Shown here piece after piece: positions 20,546 to 30,603 of a DNA stretch of 64,000 nucleotides (position 1 is its first letter; the number at the start of each line of letters is the position of its first letter). Below the pieces are notes generated by a model. The model was not told the origin of the DNA and ran no database searches. It saw nothing but the letters and a program-made list of their open reading frames with translations. Made by a program: the position numbers and the translations under genes. This stretch comes from Enterococcus sp. 5H. Its GTDB lineage: Bacteria > Bacillota > Bacilli > Lactobacillales > Enterococcaceae. The stretch covers positions 62,001-126,000 of the forward strand of contig NZ_AMDP01000018.1 in the NCBI RefSeq assembly GCF_028128615.1, in the 5' to 3' direction.

Positions 20546-21949
20546 ATGGGGTTGAAATTTTATGTAGGAGAGATACAGCAACAAGGAAATGAAGCTTCCA
20601 GAATGAACAACCAAGCAAGTCAAGCCATATCTTCTTTACAGAGCAGTATTTCACAATTTCTATCTGCGCCGCTGTCAGGAAAAGCTTATGATTCGGCAAA
20701 AAGTTATTTCGGTACAGTCTATACACCACTCTGTCGTTCTGCCATTTTAACTGGAGAGGCTCTCGAGAATGCACATAAACGATTGTTGAGTGAATATCAA
20801 GGAATGGTCAGTAGTACCGACACGGATGAAGACCAAATCCAAAGCCAAATTGAGCGTCTTGAGCAATTAAAACAGTCATTAGAAAAACAAATGCAGGTGT
20901 CAAAAACTATGCGACCAGATTTAGAACATCGATACATGAATGCCTGTGATGTTATTTCAAAAAAGAGAGAACAACTCGAGAAATTTTATGCATATAATGC
21001 CCTTTCAGCTAGTATTTTTGCCGAATATGAAGCTTGCCAGCAAGAGTTTGATAATGGATTGGCACAAGTGAAAGATTGTAAAGCATGGAATTCGGCTTCA
21101 GGAACGTTTGATGTTGGTCGATTAAATATGACATGGGCAAAACCAATCAATACACGGTGGGAACAACGGGAAAAAATGAAACAAGAAGTAAAGAATCGAG
21201 AAATGAAACAAACTATTTCCAGTTTGGATGGGTATACAATTGTTTGTAGTACATTGGGTACGGATAAAAATTGGTATCTAATGAAAGATGGCAAAATTGT
21301 ATCGCCAAATGCTCATCCAAAACTCTATAGTCAGTTGGAAAAATGTAAAAATTATCTGAGCAAAGACCAATATAAAGTAGAGAATGTGAAAATCGTAAGA
21401 AATGAAATGCCACTAGCTCCTGGATTTGGAGGAATATTGGGCAATGTTGGTAAAATAGGTAAAGGAATTGGTATAATTAGACAAGGGATTGGTGCCGTAA
21501 CAATTGGTAAATCTGCTGTAGAAGCAATCAATTCCGCAAGAAGTGTTGAGGCGAGTAAACGAGTAAGAGCAGTTAATCCAAAAGATTTATTACCACAGCA
21601 AGGGTTAGTTACTGGAGAAGTCGAAGGTGCTCCACCAGTAGATGCTGGTAAACAAGGAAAACACCAAGAAGGTCATAAAAATAATGAACAGTCAACAGAA
21701 GATAAATCAACATGGATTGATGGGGAAAATGGTGTAGCAGACACACAAGAGGCTTGGCAAAAAGGAGATTGGGCTGATGGACGTGAGGGCACTGTGAAAG
21801 AATATGATTCAGGAGAAGTAGTTGGTAGTGACGGAGTAACGACTGAAATTGTAGTTCATATCGACGGAAAAGGGAACATCCATGGATATCCTAAAATACC
21901 TAAAGAAGTAAGGGGGAAACTAAATGAACGCAAACGAACAAGCGATTAA
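20546..21949 (+). CDS. LXG-domain polymorphic toxin (type VII effector), module 1
   Basis: A 467-residue secreted toxin. Residues 1-210 are the LXG domain (GLKFYVGEIQQQ start, SAPLSGKAYDSAKSYF with the L-x-G motif). Residues 230-310 are a middle region shared with module 2 (WYLMKDGKIVSPN, RNEMPLAPGFGGILGN). After a glycine-rich hydrophobic stretch and the VNPKDLLPQQG junction, the last 115 residues are unique to this copy and should be the toxic domain (EYDSGEVVGSDG, VVHIDGKGNIHGYP). I cannot assign its activity; a small RNase-type fold is possible. No signal peptide, as expected for type VII export. The 3' end overlaps the immunity gene by 26 bp. Confidence 0.85.
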   Translation: MGLKFYVGEIQQQGNEASRMNNQASQAISSLQSSISQFLSAPLSGKAYDSAKSYFGTVYTPLCRSAILTGEALENAHKRLLSEYQGMVSSTDTDEDQIQSQIERLEQLKQSLEKQMQVSKTMRPDLEHRYMNACDVISKKREQLEKFYAYNALSASIFAEYEACQQEFDNGLAQVKDCKAWNSASGTFDVGRLNMTWAKPINTRWEQREKMKQEVKNREMKQTISSLDGYTIVCSTLGTDKNWYLMKDGKIVSPNAHPKLYSQLEKCKNYLSKDQYKVENVKIVRNEMPLAPGFGGILGNVGKIGKGIGIIRQGIGAVTIGKSAVEAINSARSVEASKRVRAVNPKDLLPQQGLVTGEVEGAPPVDAGKQGKHQEGHKNNEQSTEDKSTWIDGENGVADTQEAWQKGDWADGREGTVKEYDSGEVVGSDGVTTEIVVHIDGKGNIHGYPKIPKEVRGKLNERKRTSD

Positions 21950-22463
21950 TTTTGTAAATAGAAGTTTGAAAGAAGGGGACTATGGATATGTCCTAAGAAA
22001 ATATGTGTACAGCGATGAATGGGATGAACATTTATTAAAAAATATGGATGGAATAGTGTTTAAACCGTCAGGCAGTTTTGATTATACTAGATGCTTTTCT
22101 TATATGTTTATGGAAGACATTAAATTATCCAAACCTTTTTTTACACTAGAAGCAAAGAATGAAGTCATGGAACGTGGTTATATAGAATATATTGGGTTAA
22201 AGATATCAGCAATAAGTCCGTTTTTTACGATTAGAAAAGCACAATATCAAAAACCTAAAGATGGTATAACTCTAGATATAATCGATTTAACAGAATTTAA
22301 AAATAAGAAGTTAGAAAAAAAATATACAGAACTAATAGAAGTATTAACAGAGCAAAAGTTGATTTTGGTTGACAGGGAAGAATTAAAAAAAGTACCTTTA
22401 GACATTCCTTTGGAAAACTATGAGCCAGAAGAAGTAAATTGTTTAAGTTATTTGTTTGAATGA
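21924..22463 (+). CDS. Predicted immunity protein of LXG module 1
   Basis: A 179-residue acidic cytoplasmic protein with no signal peptide. I do not recognise a family. It begins inside the toxin 3' end behind AAGGGGG and is the last gene of the operon, the position of immunity proteins in LXG modules. It is unrelated in sequence to the immunity candidate of module 2, matching the different toxin tips. The name rests on context only. Confidence 0.7.
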   Translation: MNANEQAINFVNRSLKEGDYGYVLRKYVYSDEWDEHLLKNMDGIVFKPSGSFDYTRCFSYMFMEDIKLSKPFFTLEAKNEVMERGYIEYIGLKISAISPFFTIRKAQYQKPKDGITLDIIDLTEFKNKKLEKKYTELIEVLTEQKLILVDREELKKVPLDIPLENYEPEEVNCLSYLFE

Positions 22464-22471
22464 TAACAAAT

Positions 22472-22508
22472 TGAGGTAGGAAGTGTAGAAACTGCCTATC
22501 TCTTTTTT
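22472..22508 (+). terminator. Terminator of LXG module 1
   Basis: GAGGTAGG pairs with CCTATCTC (one G-U) around a 14-base loop; six Ts follow. Confidence 0.8.
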
Positions 22509-22560
22509 ATGTTTCACATTAACCTTGAAGTATATAGACCATACGACAAAAGATAAAAAA

Positions 22561-22669
22561 ATGACAGATAATTATACGCATACAAGTCCCAATTATATAA
22601 TAGAACTAGCTGATAAAACAGACGAGGTAATGGTTTTACTAATCAAAGTATAATGATTACCTCTTTTTT
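22561..22669 (+). other. 30-codon frame overlapping a second hairpin-T tract
   Basis: An ATG at 22561 opens a 30-codon frame ending at 22653 (MTDNYTHTSP... DEVMVLLIKV). Its last third is also the 5' arm of a hairpin GAGGTAAT/ATTACCTC that runs into eight Ts. The ribosome site is poor. It may be a remnant, a leader peptide or chance. Confidence 0.3.
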
Positions 22670-22810
22670 TTACTTCAAAAAAGATGCTGGTATTGAAAAA
22701 TTTTAGTAAGTAAACTCCCTTGATACATAAGTCTTAAATTTACCACTGTAAAAAACTCCGAAAATATAGTAAAATACGAGAGGGACAAAATGAAAGGTGA
22801 CGACAGACGA

Positions 22811-23401
22811 ATGGCACAATTATTTTTCAAGTATGGGGCAATGAATAGTGGTAAAACCATTGAAATTTTAAAAGTAGCACATAATTATGAAGAACAAGAT
22901 AAACCGGTAGTCATTATGACTAGTGGACTTGATACAAGAGATGGTGTTGGCGTAGTTTCCAGCAGAATCGGTTTGCGTAGAGAAGCGATTCCGATTTTTC
23001 AAGAAACCGATGTTTATGAATTGATCCAAAAGCTAGACTACAAACCCTACTGTATTTTAGTGGACGAATCACAATTTCTTGGCAAAAAACATGTCATTGA
23101 ATTTGCTCGAGTTGTTGATGAATTAAATATTCCTGTGATGGCGTTTGGCTTGAAAAATGATTTTCGCAATGAATTGTTTGAAGGCTCAAAATATTTGATG
23201 TTGTATGCAGATAAATTAGAAGAGTTAAAAACAATTTGCTGGTTCTGTCATAAAAAAGCGACAATGAATCTTCATTACATTGACGGCTTGCCTGTTTATG
23301 AAGGGACACAAGTCCAAATTGGTGGTAACGAAGCTTACTATCCTGTTTGTCGTAATCATTATTTTCATCCGCCAATTGACGGAGAGCAAGTGAAAAATTA
23401 A
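22811..23401 (+). CDS. tdk: Thymidine kinase
   Basis: A 196-residue type II thymidine kinase for salvage of thymidine to dTMP. Residues 1-16 hold the P-loop ([15 protein letters not shown]); the Walker B-like [11 protein letters not shown] has the catalytic Glu; a zinc site is indicated by CWFCHKKA and the later [10 protein letters not shown]. An upstream ATG at 22790 is in frame, but AAAGGTGA at 22793-22800 and the standard MAQL start favour 22811. First gene of the tdk-prfA-prmC-ywlC-glyA-upp block, an order shared with E. faecalis. Confidence 0.95.
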   Translation: MAQLFFKYGAMNSGKTIEILKVAHNYEEQDKPVVIMTSGLDTRDGVGVVSSRIGLRREAIPIFQETDVYELIQKLDYKPYCILVDESQFLGKKHVIEFARVVDELNIPVMAFGLKNDFRNELFEGSKYLMLYADKLEELKTICWFCHKKATMNLHYIDGLPVYEGTQVQIGGNEAYYPVCRNHYFHPPIDGEQVKN

Positions 23402-23470
23402 TTGAACAAATCTCTTTAATTAAAAAGAGTTACCTATTGAATTTATTACGAAAAAAAGGAGCAAACAGTT

Positions 23471-24544
23471 ATGTACGATCAGTTACAATCAATTGAAAAT
23501 CGCTATGAAGAGCTGGGGGAGTTATTAAGTGACCCGGAAGTGATTAGTGATACGAAACGTTTTATGCAGTTATCCAAAGAAGAAGCGAATACTCGTGAAA
23601 CAGTAGAAGTCTATCGCCGTTATAAACAAGTAGTTGAGGGTATCAGTGATACTGAAGAGTTATTAGGCGAAAAATTAGATGCCGAAATGGCTGAAATGGC
23701 GAAAGAAGAACTTTCAGAATTAAAAAAAGAAAAAGAAGTTTTAGAAGAACGAATCAAAATTTTACTATTACCTACAGATCCAAATGACGATAAAAATATC
23801 ATTATGGAAATCCGTGGTGCAGCTGGCGGAGATGAAGCAGCTTTATTTGCTGGTGATTTATTCGGGATGTATCAAAAATACGCAGAGTCCCAAGGTTGGA
23901 AAACCGATGTTATGGAAGCCAGCATTACTGGGATCGGCGGCTATAAAGAAGTTATCATGATGATTTCAGGAGATAATGTTTTCTCTAAATTAAAATATGA
24001 AAGTGGTGCACACCGCGTTCAACGTGTACCATCAACAGAATCACAAGGTCGAATTCATACGTCAACTGCTACAGTCGTTGTTTTACCAGAAGCTGAAGAA
24101 GTAGAATTAGATCTTGCAGATAAAGATATTCGTACGGATATTTATCATGCCAGCGGTGCTGGTGGTCAGCACGTCAATAAAACGGCTTCTGCTGTTCGTT
24201 TGACACATATTCCAACAGGAATCGCTGTAGCGATGCAAGACGAACGTTCTCAAATCAAAAACCGTGAAAAAGCAATGAAAATTTTACGTGCAAGAGTCTA
24301 TGACCAAATGCAGCAAGAAGCACAAAGCGAATATGATGCGAATCGTAAATCAGCAGTTGGTACAGGCGATCGTTCTGAACGTATCCGTACGTATAATTTC
24401 CCGCAAAACCGTGTGACAGATCACCGAATTGGTTTAACTGTTCAAAAACTAGATCAAATTTTAGCAGGTAAATTAGATGAAATCGTAGATGCATTAGTTT
24501 TATACGATCAAACCTCAAAACTAGAAGAGATGCAAAATGGGTAA
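23471..24544 (+). CDS. prfA: Peptide chain release factor 1
   Basis: A 357-residue class I release factor that ends translation at UAA and UAG. The peptidyl hydrolysis motif G231-G-Q233 lies in [12 protein letters not shown]-terminal coiled coil and C-terminal domains are of normal length. It overlaps prmC by 8 bp; PrmC methylates the GGQ glutamine, so the coupling is functional as well as structural. Confidence 0.97.
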   Translation: MYDQLQSIENRYEELGELLSDPEVISDTKRFMQLSKEEANTRETVEVYRRYKQVVEGISDTEELLGEKLDAEMAEMAKEELSELKKEKEVLEERIKILLLPTDPNDDKNIIMEIRGAAGGDEAALFAGDLFGMYQKYAESQGWKTDVMEASITGIGGYKEVIMMISGDNVFSKLKYESGAHRVQRVPSTESQGRIHTSTATVVVLPEAEEVELDLADKDIRTDIYHASGAGGQHVNKTASAVRLTHIPTGIAVAMQDERSQIKNREKAMKILRARVYDQMQQEAQSEYDANRKSAVGTGDRSERIRTYNFPQNRVTDHRIGLTVQKLDQILAGKLDEIVDALVLYDQTSKLEEMQNG

Positions 24545-25376
24545 CCGTTATTTTGAAGTCCTTGAACGGGCTTCTTCTTTTTTAGAAAAACAAGGGAAAG
24601 AAGGCTATAGTATTCTGTTTGTTTTTTTAGAACGAAAAGGCTGGAGTAAAACCGATTGGCTACTTCATTTAAAAGAAGAAATGCCTGAAACTGAGCAGCA
24701 GCAAGTTCAAGTAGATGTAGAACGTTTAGCAGAAAATTATCCGCCGCAATACTTATTAGGGTACAGTGATTTTTATGATCATCGTTTTCTAGTTACAGAA
24801 AATACGCTAATCCCTAGACCGGAAACAGAAGAGCTGGTTGATCGCTGCATCAAAGAAAATCCTGACCAACGATTAACAGTTGTTGATGTAGGTACAGGAA
24901 CAGCTGCAATCGCAATCAGTCTAAAACTTGCTAGACCTAATTGGCAAGTTAGCGCTATTGATATTTCTGAAGAAGCGTTAGTAGTTGCAAAAAAAAATGC
25001 ACAGAATCTTGCAGCAGATATTTCCTTTATCCATGGCGATGGACTTAAACCAGTACGAGATGAGGCGATTGATATTTTAATATCTAATCCGCCATATATT
25101 AGCAATGCTGAGTGGGAATTGATGGATGAAAGTGTTCGAACGTTCGAACCGAAAAAAGCACTTTTTGCTGAAAATGATGGTTTGGCTATTTATCAACAGC
25201 TTGCAAACGAAGCCAAAAATTGTTTGAAATCAACTGGGAAAATTTATTTAGAAATCGGATTTCAACAAGGAAAAGTAGTTCAAGCATTATTTCAACATGC
25301 TTTTCCAAAATATAACGTTCAAATTTTCAAAGATTTATCAGGAAATGACCGAATGGTGATCGTTTCGCCTGAGTAA
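24537..25376 (+). CDS. prmC: Release factor glutamine methyltransferase
   Basis: A 279-residue SAM-dependent methyltransferase (HemK/PrmC) that N5-methylates the GGQ glutamine of release factors. The SAM-binding strand [15 protein letters not shown] begins near residue 118, and the catalytic N184-PPY187 motif is intact. The N-terminal helical substrate-binding domain includes [16 protein letters not shown]. Translationally coupled to prfA by an 8-bp overlap. Confidence 0.96.
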   Translation: MGNRYFEVLERASSFLEKQGKEGYSILFVFLERKGWSKTDWLLHLKEEMPETEQQQVQVDVERLAENYPPQYLLGYSDFYDHRFLVTENTLIPRPETEELVDRCIKENPDQRLTVVDVGTGTAAIAISLKLARPNWQVSAIDISEEALVVAKKNAQNLAADISFIHGDGLKPVRDEAIDILISNPPYISNAEWELMDESVRTFEPKKALFAENDGLAIYQQLANEAKNCLKSTGKIYLEIGFQQGKVVQALFQHAFPKYNVQIFKDLSGNDRMVIVSPE

Positions 25377-25391
25377 AAGGAGGAATGAAAT

Positions 25392-26429
25392 ATGGAGACC
25401 AAAATGTTTACTGCTAAAGATCTTCAAGATGCAGCTGACTTGATTCGTCAAGGAGAATTGGTAGCTTTTCCCACTGAAACAGTTTATGGTTTAGGGGCAG
25501 ATGCACTCAATGAAACAGCGGTCAAACAAGTTTATGCAGTTAAAGGACGTCCTAGTGATAACCCATTAATTGTTCATGTGGAAAATTTTGATATGGTAAA
25601 AAAATATGTCAGTAATTTCCCGAAAGTTACGCAAAAATTAGTCGATACTTTTTGGCCGGGACCATTAACGTTAATTTTTACAGTGAAACCAGAAACATTT
25701 TCAAAGACTGTGACTGGCGGTTTAAAAACCGTTGCTTTTAGGATGCCAAATAATCAACAGACTATAAATTTAATTAAGCAAGCACAAACGCCCCTAGTTG
25801 GACCAAGTGCAAACACCTCGGGAAAACCAAGCCCGACAACAGCCCAACATGTTTTCCATGATTTGCAAGGTAAAATTGCTGGAATTTTAGATGATGGCGC
25901 AACCCAAATTGGAGTGGAGTCAACCGTTTTAGATTTAACTGCAACAGATGGTATTCCAATCATTCTAAGACCAGGTGCAATTACCAAAGAAGCTTTAGAA
26001 CAAGTGATTGGAGAAGTCAAAGTTGACCAACATTTACTTAGCGAAAAAGAAGTGCCAAAAGCTCCCGGTATGAAGTACAAACACTATGCGCCAGATGTAC
26101 CAGTTTGGATTATAGATGGAGACAAAACAATTTTTAAACAGGCAATTGCACAAGCTAAAAAAAATAATAAACGAATTGGCTTGTTTGCTGATGAAGACAT
26201 AGCTAAACACTTTTCTAATGAAGTAGATGAAGTCTTCTCTTTTGGTGAAAAATCAGTAGAGAATGCGACAAAATTATTATTTGCAGGATTGAGATCCTTA
26301 GATGAAAAACCAATTGATTTAATTTTTGTTCAAGCTTTTCCTGAAAGAGAACTCGGAATTGCTTATATGAATCGACTCAAAAAAGCGGCTAATCAAAATA
26401 TTTTTAAAAATAATTCTATTTTCGAGTAG
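25392..26429 (+). CDS. ywlC: L-threonylcarbamoyladenylate synthase (Sua5 type)
   Basis: A 345-residue Sua5/YwlC protein. The N-terminal YrdC domain (about residues 12-200; [27 protein letters not shown]) makes threonylcarbamoyl-AMP from threonine, bicarbonate and ATP, the first step toward t6A37 in ANN-decoding tRNAs. The C-terminal Sua5 domain follows the linker [17 protein letters not shown] near 225. Full length for the long Sua5 class. It lies 15 bp after prmC and 55 bp before glyA. Confidence 0.94.
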   Translation: METKMFTAKDLQDAADLIRQGELVAFPTETVYGLGADALNETAVKQVYAVKGRPSDNPLIVHVENFDMVKKYVSNFPKVTQKLVDTFWPGPLTLIFTVKPETFSKTVTGGLKTVAFRMPNNQQTINLIKQAQTPLVGPSANTSGKPSPTTAQHVFHDLQGKIAGILDDGATQIGVESTVLDLTATDGIPIILRPGAITKEALEQVIGEVKVDQHLLSEKEVPKAPGMKYKHYAPDVPVWIIDGDKTIFKQAIAQAKKNNKRIGLFADEDIAKHFSNEVDEVFSFGEKSVENATKLLFAGLRSLDEKPIDLIFVQAFPERELGIAYMNRLKKAANQNIFKNNSIFE

Positions 26430-26484
26430 ATGTGATTTAAGTATGATACAATCGAAACAAACAATTGAAATGGAGGCTTGTTTA

Positions 26485-27723
26485 ATGGATTATAAATCAT
26501 TTGATCCTGATTTATGGGATGCAATTGCAAAAGAAAATGAACGTCAAGAAAACAACTTGGAGCTAATCGCATCAGAGAATGTTGTTTCAGAAGTTGTTAT
26601 GGCAGCTCAAGGAAGTATTTTGACGAATAAATATGCGGAAGGTTACCCTGGCAAACGTTATTATGGCGGTTGCGAGTTTGTTGATATTGTGGAAGATTTA
26701 GCAATTAATCGTGCGAAAGAGTTATTTGGTGCCAAATTTGCTAATGTACAGCCACACTCGGGTTCACAAGCGAATACTGCAGCATATCTTTCGCTGATTG
26801 AACCAGGAGATACTGTGTTAGGGATGGATTTGTCTGCGGGAGGACATTTAACTCATGGATCACCTGTTAACTTCAGTGGTAAAACCTATCATTTTGTCAG
26901 TTATGGTGTCGATCCGACGACAGAAGTAATTGATTACAATGTAGTTCGCATTTTGGCTCGTGAACATCAGCCTAAATTGATTGTTGCAGGAGCAAGTGCC
27001 TATTCTCGTACGATTGATTTTGCCAAATTCCGTGAGATTGCAGACGAAGTTGGTGCTAAATTAATGGTGGATATGGCTCATATTGCTGGTTTAGTAGCAG
27101 CTGGTTTACATCCTAGTCCAGTACCATATGCTGATATTACAACATCAACGACACATAAAACCTTACGTGGACCGCGTGGTGGGTTGATTTTAACCAATGA
27201 TGAAGCATTAGCAAAAAAAATCAATAGCAATATTTTCCCTGGGATCCAGGGCGGACCATTAGAACATGTGATTGCAGGAAAAGCAGTTGCTTTCAAAGAA
27301 GCATTAGACATTGAGTTTAAAGAATATAGTGAACGAGTGATTGAGAATGCTAAAGCTATGACCAAAATCTTTAATCAAGCTCCAGAAGCTCGTTTAGTAA
27401 GTGGTTCTACGGATAATCATTTATTATTGATTGATGTGACTGGTTTTGGTTTAAACGGAAAAGAAGCGGAAGCACTTTTGGATAGTGTTAATATTACTGT
27501 CAATAAAAACTCCATTCCATTTGAACAATTAAGTCCATTCAAGACAAGCGGTATTCGCATTGGTACACCAGCGATTACAACTAGAGGATTTAAAGAAGAT
27601 GATTGTGTCGAAGTAGCAAAATTAATTGTGAAAGTCTTAAACGATCATGAAAATGAAGCAGTTCTTTCAGAAGTTCGAGCTTCTGTTAGCGAATTAACGA
27701 AAAAATATCCACTTTATAAATAA
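26485..27723 (+). CDS. glyA: Serine hydroxymethyltransferase
   Basis: A 412-residue PLP enzyme that interconverts serine and glycine and charges tetrahydrofolate with one-carbon units. The PLP-lysine motif [15 protein letters not shown] and the N-terminal [10 protein letters not shown] are present. The open frame begins at 26443, but TGGAGG at 26470-26475 and the family start MDYKSF fix ATG 26485. It closes with a terminator that separates it from upp. Confidence 0.97.
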   Translation: MDYKSFDPDLWDAIAKENERQENNLELIASENVVSEVVMAAQGSILTNKYAEGYPGKRYYGGCEFVDIVEDLAINRAKELFGAKFANVQPHSGSQANTAAYLSLIEPGDTVLGMDLSAGGHLTHGSPVNFSGKTYHFVSYGVDPTTEVIDYNVVRILAREHQPKLIVAGASAYSRTIDFAKFREIADEVGAKLMVDMAHIAGLVAAGLHPSPVPYADITTSTTHKTLRGPRGGLILTNDEALAKKINSNIFPGIQGGPLEHVIAGKAVAFKEALDIEFKEYSERVIENAKAMTKIFNQAPEARLVSGSTDNHLLLIDVTGFGLNGKEAEALLDSVNITVNKNSIPFEQLSPFKTSGIRIGTPAITTRGFKEDDCVEVAKLIVKVLNDHENEAVLSEVRASVSELTKKYPLYK

Positions 27724-27729
27724 AAGTTT

Positions 27730-27764
27730 CGAGTGATTGACTAGTCAATCGCTCGTTTTTGTTT
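27730..27764 (+). terminator. Terminator after glyA
   Basis: CGAGTGATTGAC and GTCAATCGCTCG form a 12-bp stem with a two-base loop, followed by TTTTTGTTTT. Confidence 0.93.
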
Positions 27765-27802
27765 TACAATAGGAAGGAATAAATTATTGAAGGAGAATGA
27801 GC

Positions 27803-28432
27803 ATGGGAAAATTCCAAGTTATTGATCATCCACTGATCCAACACAAATTAACAATCATTAGAGATAAGGATTGCGGCACAAAGGTTTTTCGTGAAGTTGT
27901 GAATGAGATCGCTATGCTTATGGCATATGAAGTTTCAAGAGATATGCCATTAGAAGATGTTGTTATTGAAACACCGATCTGTGAATCAACACAAAAAACG
28001 TTATCTGGTAAAAAGGTTGCAATCGTACCTATTTTACGTGCAGGTATCGGGATGGTAGATGGGATTTTGGAATTAATTCCAGCAGCTAAAGTTGGTCATA
28101 TCGGTTTATATCGCGATCATGACACATTAGAGCCAGTTGAATATTTTGTCAAAATGCCTGAAGATATTGATGTACGTCAATTATTCGTTGTTGATCCAAT
28201 GCTGGCAACAGGTGGTTCGGCAATTATGGCGATTGATGCCTTGAAAAAACGCGGCGGCAGCAATATCAAATTTGTTTGTCTAGTAGCAGCGCCAGAAGGT
28301 GTAAAAGCACTACAAGAAGCGCACCCGGATATTGATATCTATACAGCAGCACTAGATGAAAAATTAGATGAAAATGGCTATATCGTTCCAGGTTTGGGCG
28401 ATGCCGGTGACCGCTTATTCGGTACAAAATAG
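27803..28432 (+). CDS. upp: Uracil phosphoribosyltransferase
   Basis: A 209-residue enzyme that makes UMP from uracil and PRPP. The PRPP loop [12 protein letters not shown] and uracil-site [13 protein letters not shown] are both intact. Two ATGs are in frame; AAGGAG is too close to 27797 and well placed for 27803, which gives the usual [10 protein letters not shown] start. Own transcript between two terminators. Confidence 0.97.
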   Translation: MGKFQVIDHPLIQHKLTIIRDKDCGTKVFREVVNEIAMLMAYEVSRDMPLEDVVIETPICESTQKTLSGKKVAIVPILRAGIGMVDGILELIPAAKVGHIGLYRDHDTLEPVEYFVKMPEDIDVRQLFVVDPMLATGGSAIMAIDALKKRGGSNIKFVCLVAAPEGVKALQEAHPDIDIYTAALDEKLDENGYIVPGLGDAGDRLFGTK

Positions 28433-28442
28433 CTTGAACAAA

Positions 28443-28478
28443 AAAGTTACTGAGTTTGGCTCAGTAACTTTTTTTCTA
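28443..28478 (+). terminator. Terminator after upp
   Basis: AAAGTTACTGAG and CTCAGTAACTTT form a 12-bp stem with a TTTGG-type loop and a seven-T tail. Confidence 0.93.
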
Positions 28479-28522
28479 TACAAAATAAAAAAATCCATCC
28501 AACGATAAGTGGATGGAAAAAT

Positions 28523-28759
28523 CTATACTTTGGTAAGTTTTTTGTAATTGATGACAATAACACCATTACTTTTAACCATTAAATCAGTGTTATCAGAATT
28601 TTCATCAATTTCTACTACAGCGGAATTACTTAATTGCTTTGTAATAATCCCTGTTTGTAGCTGACCATGCATCAAGAAAGTGACCTGAGTATCAACAGTG
28701 AATAAATCCCCTTCAGAAGAAGGAACAACAGGACGATTAAAGTTACCGAAACTAGACAT
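28523..28759 (-). CDS. DUF2187-like small beta protein
   Basis: A 78-residue protein (start MSSFGNFNRPVVPSS). The core VTFLMHGQLQTGIITKQLSNSAVVEIDE resembles the DUF2187/YkvS family of small Firmicutes proteins of unknown function, with a Tudor-like five-strand pattern and the end VIVINYKKL. A TTG 6 bp upstream is an alternative start; AAGGAAG lies before both. Monocistronic, facing away from tRNA-Thr. Confidence 0.65.
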   Translation of the reverse strand: MSSFGNFNRPVVPSSEGDLFTVDTQVTFLMHGQLQTGIITKQLSNSAVVEIDENSDNTDLMVKSNGVIVINYKKLTKV

Positions 28760-28896
28760 TCGCAAAAACTTCCTTTCTTACACTATCTCCATTATAGCAC
28801 AAATAAAGAAAAATTTCATTCATGTCTTTTTATAATAGAATGGTTATTTTCTGACTTTACAAAAGGTAGGTTTAGTTTTATAATTTTGTTTGTACC

Positions 28897-28969
28897 GCCA
28901 GCTTAGCTCAGTTGGTAGAGCAACGCACTCGTAACGCGTAGGTCGTAGGTTCGATTCCTACAGCTGGCA
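28897..28969 (+). tRNA. tRNA-Thr (anticodon CGT)
   Basis: A 73-nt cloverleaf: acceptor GCCAGCT/AGCTGGC plus discriminator A, D-arm GCTC..GAGC, anticodon loop CTCGTAA (anticodon CGT, reading ACG), variable AGGTC, T-arm GTAGG-TTCGATT-CCTAC. The CCA end is not encoded. The pair closing the anticodon loop is A-C rather than Watson-Crick. Its 3' end is the likely attachment site of the prophage remnant that follows. Confidence 0.95.
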
Positions 28970-28976
28970 TAGTGAT

Positions 28977-29025
28977 AAAGCCCGATGTATCAGTGTTTTT
29001 AGACATTGACGAATCGGGCTTTTTA
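28977..29025. terminator. Terminator after tRNA-Thr
   Basis: AAAGCCCGAT pairs with TCGGGCTTT across a loop that itself can fold; Ts follow. It also faces the integrase remnant from the other side. Confidence 0.85.
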
Positions 29026-29052
29026 TTTTACACCCAAAATGTACCTAAACCA

Positions 29053-29363
29053 CTATTTAATATTTTTAAGAAAGTCTTCTTGTAACTGTCTATTTTTGTT
29101 TCTGATATCGTCATTTAATGAGTTATAATATTTCAAGGTGACAGAAGGATCACTGTGTCCAAGTAGATTATATCACTACTAGCAAGTAGCAGAAGATCGG
29201 TTTTAGCGTGTCTAAAAGCATGAGATGTTATTCTGGGAATTTTTGCTTCTTGACACATCTTTTCTAAATATTTATTGAAACTTTTATTGTTAACTGGATT
29301 CCCATAATCATTGATAAAAAGGTATTCACTTTTAGACTTATTAATTGATTGGATAAATGTCAA
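29053..29363 (-). pseudogene. Broken phage/ICE tyrosine integrase (C-terminal part)
   Basis: Minus-strand remnant of a tyrosine recombinase. The upstream part has the conserved box HAFRHAKTDLLLLAS and stops being in frame near 29165. A second frame continues it as LLGHSDPSVTLKYYNSL and ends NIK at 29053, giving the GHSD box and the catalytic tyrosine region. So there is a frameshift of a few bases inside the gene. The other end is cut exactly at the IS boundary, and the N-terminal two thirds are missing. Its place just beyond the 3' end of tRNA-Thr is where such integrases sit after tRNA-site integration. Confidence 0.85.
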
Positions 29364-29390
29364 TAAAGTAGATACAAAAAGAGCAGGTAC

Positions 29391-30182
29391 TTAGTGAGAA
29401 TCAAAATATATACTTTCTATTTCATTTGGTGTAAGCATGTTTAAGGTTCCGTGAGGACGCTGTGAGTTGTAAAAGCCCTCGATATATTCAAAACAAGCAA
29501 GTTGTACTTCTTGGAGAGAAGAAAAAATTTTTCTATTTAGTTCTTCTTTTTTCATATATTTGAAGAAAGCTTCTGTTACAGCGTTGTCCGAAGGATAAGC
29601 AGGTTTAGACAGAGATTGAACAATAGAGTAATTTTCTAAAAACTTTCTGAATTCAAGTGAAGTATATTGGGATCCTTGATCTTTGTGAAAAAGAAGTGAA
29701 GCCGTAGGCTTTCTGACTTGAATTGCTTTTTTTATTGTTGTAATTGCCAAGGTACTATCAATCTTTTTACTAACAGACCAAGCAATGACTTTTCTAGAAA
29801 ATAAATCTAAAATCACACAAAGATAAACAAAAGATTTCTTCCCAATAGGAATATAAGAAAAATCACTCGTCCATACTTGATTAGGTGCCGGAGGGTTAAA
29901 AGCATGTTTTAAGTGATTAGGGTGCTGATTTTTGGTTGGTTTGAAAACAGGTTTTACTATAGACATTTTGGGTAAATTCATGGTTCTCATTAGTCGATAG
30001 TCTCGTCCAATACTAATAGAAATGCTATAGTCACGTAGAATCATACGTTGGATTTTTGCAGGTCCTACTCGTTTTTTAGCAGTTGTATAGATTTCTAAGA
30101 TAATTTTTCTTAACTTCTGATTTTCTACTGTTCTAGGAGTTATTTTTCCTGAAAAATGTTTGTAGTAAGTTGAACGATTCAC
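29391..30182 (-). CDS. IS3-family transposase OrfB (DDE integrase core)
   Basis: The 263-residue portion carries an HTH_21-like N-terminal stretch and the rve domain: D in WTSDFSYI, D in FHKDQGSQYTS and E in VTEAFFKYMKKEEL. The conserved end SQRPHGTLNMLTPNE is intact. The same frame continues upstream without an ATG (ERLNAIRILRHEHSIVTL), as expected for an OrfB made by frameshifting from OrfA. The frame relation to orfA is +1 rather than the usual -1, suggesting a small indel and an inactive copy. Confidence 0.88.
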   Translation of the reverse strand: MNRSTYYKHFSGKITPRTVENQKLRKIILEIYTTAKKRVGPAKIQRMILRDYSISISIGRDYRLMRTMNLPKMSIVKPVFKPTKNQHPNHLKHAFNPPAPNQVWTSDFSYIPIGKKSFVYLCVILDLFSRKVIAWSVSKKIDSTLAITTIKKAIQVRKPTASLLFHKDQGSQYTSLEFRKFLENYSIVQSLSKPAYPSDNAVTEAFFKYMKKEELNRKIFSSLQEVQLACFEYIEGFYNSQRPHGTLNMLTPNEIESIYFDSH

Positions 30183-30216
30183 TTTAAGAACTCTACAAAG
30201 AGTTACAATAGAGTGT

Positions 30217-30534
30217 TCATGACGTAAAATACGAATCGCATTTAATCGCTCGTTGAGTGTAGCGTGAATATGGCAATCGCTTTTTTAGGATTAAATTCTC
30301 CTCTTCTAATTGTAGATTTCTTTTTTGCAATTGTTTGACCTGTCGAGCCGTAAGGATCGTATCATCATCAACTTGAACTTCAGAATATTGCTTCACCCAA
30401 CGAGCTACAGAGTATAGGGCAAGTCCATATTCTTTTGACAAAGAGTTCTGTGACTTACCACCTTCATAAAGTTTAACAATTGATTTTTTGAAGTCTTCGT
30501 CAAATTTCCGTGGTAATTTATGTTTGTCTACCAT
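30217..30534 (-). CDS. IS3-family OrfA (helix-turn-helix protein)
   Basis: A 105-residue protein with an N-terminal helix-turn-helix (RKFDEDFKKSIVKLYEGGKSQNSLSKEYG, then VARWVKQYS) and a leucine-zipper-like end (LQKRNLQLEEENLILKK) that dimerises the transposase. A run of six As followed by G at LKK is the typical slippery site. The residues after LKK in this frame are not family-like. Confidence 0.85.
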   Translation of the reverse strand: MVDKHKLPRKFDEDFKKSIVKLYEGGKSQNSLSKEYGLALYSVARWVKQYSEVQVDDDTILTARQVKQLQKRNLQLEEENLILKKRLPYSRYTQRAIKCDSYFTS

Positions 30535-30603
30535 AGTTAGATTTCCTTTCTTAAATAGTGTCTCTTTAAATAATAGTATAGCAATAAAATTGTCTACTTT
30601 ATT

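Larger units (their letters stand above)
29362..30603 (-). mobile_element. IS3-family insertion sequence (about 1.24 kb)
   Basis: Two minus-strand transposase frames are bounded by perfect 11-bp inverted ends, AATAAAGTAGA at 29362 and TCTACTTTATT at 30593-30603. Size and gene layout fit IS3 family members of the IS150 type. No convincing target-site duplication can be read, since the left flank is the integrase and the right flank is other prophage sequence. The element interrupts the integrase remnant. Confidence 0.8.
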
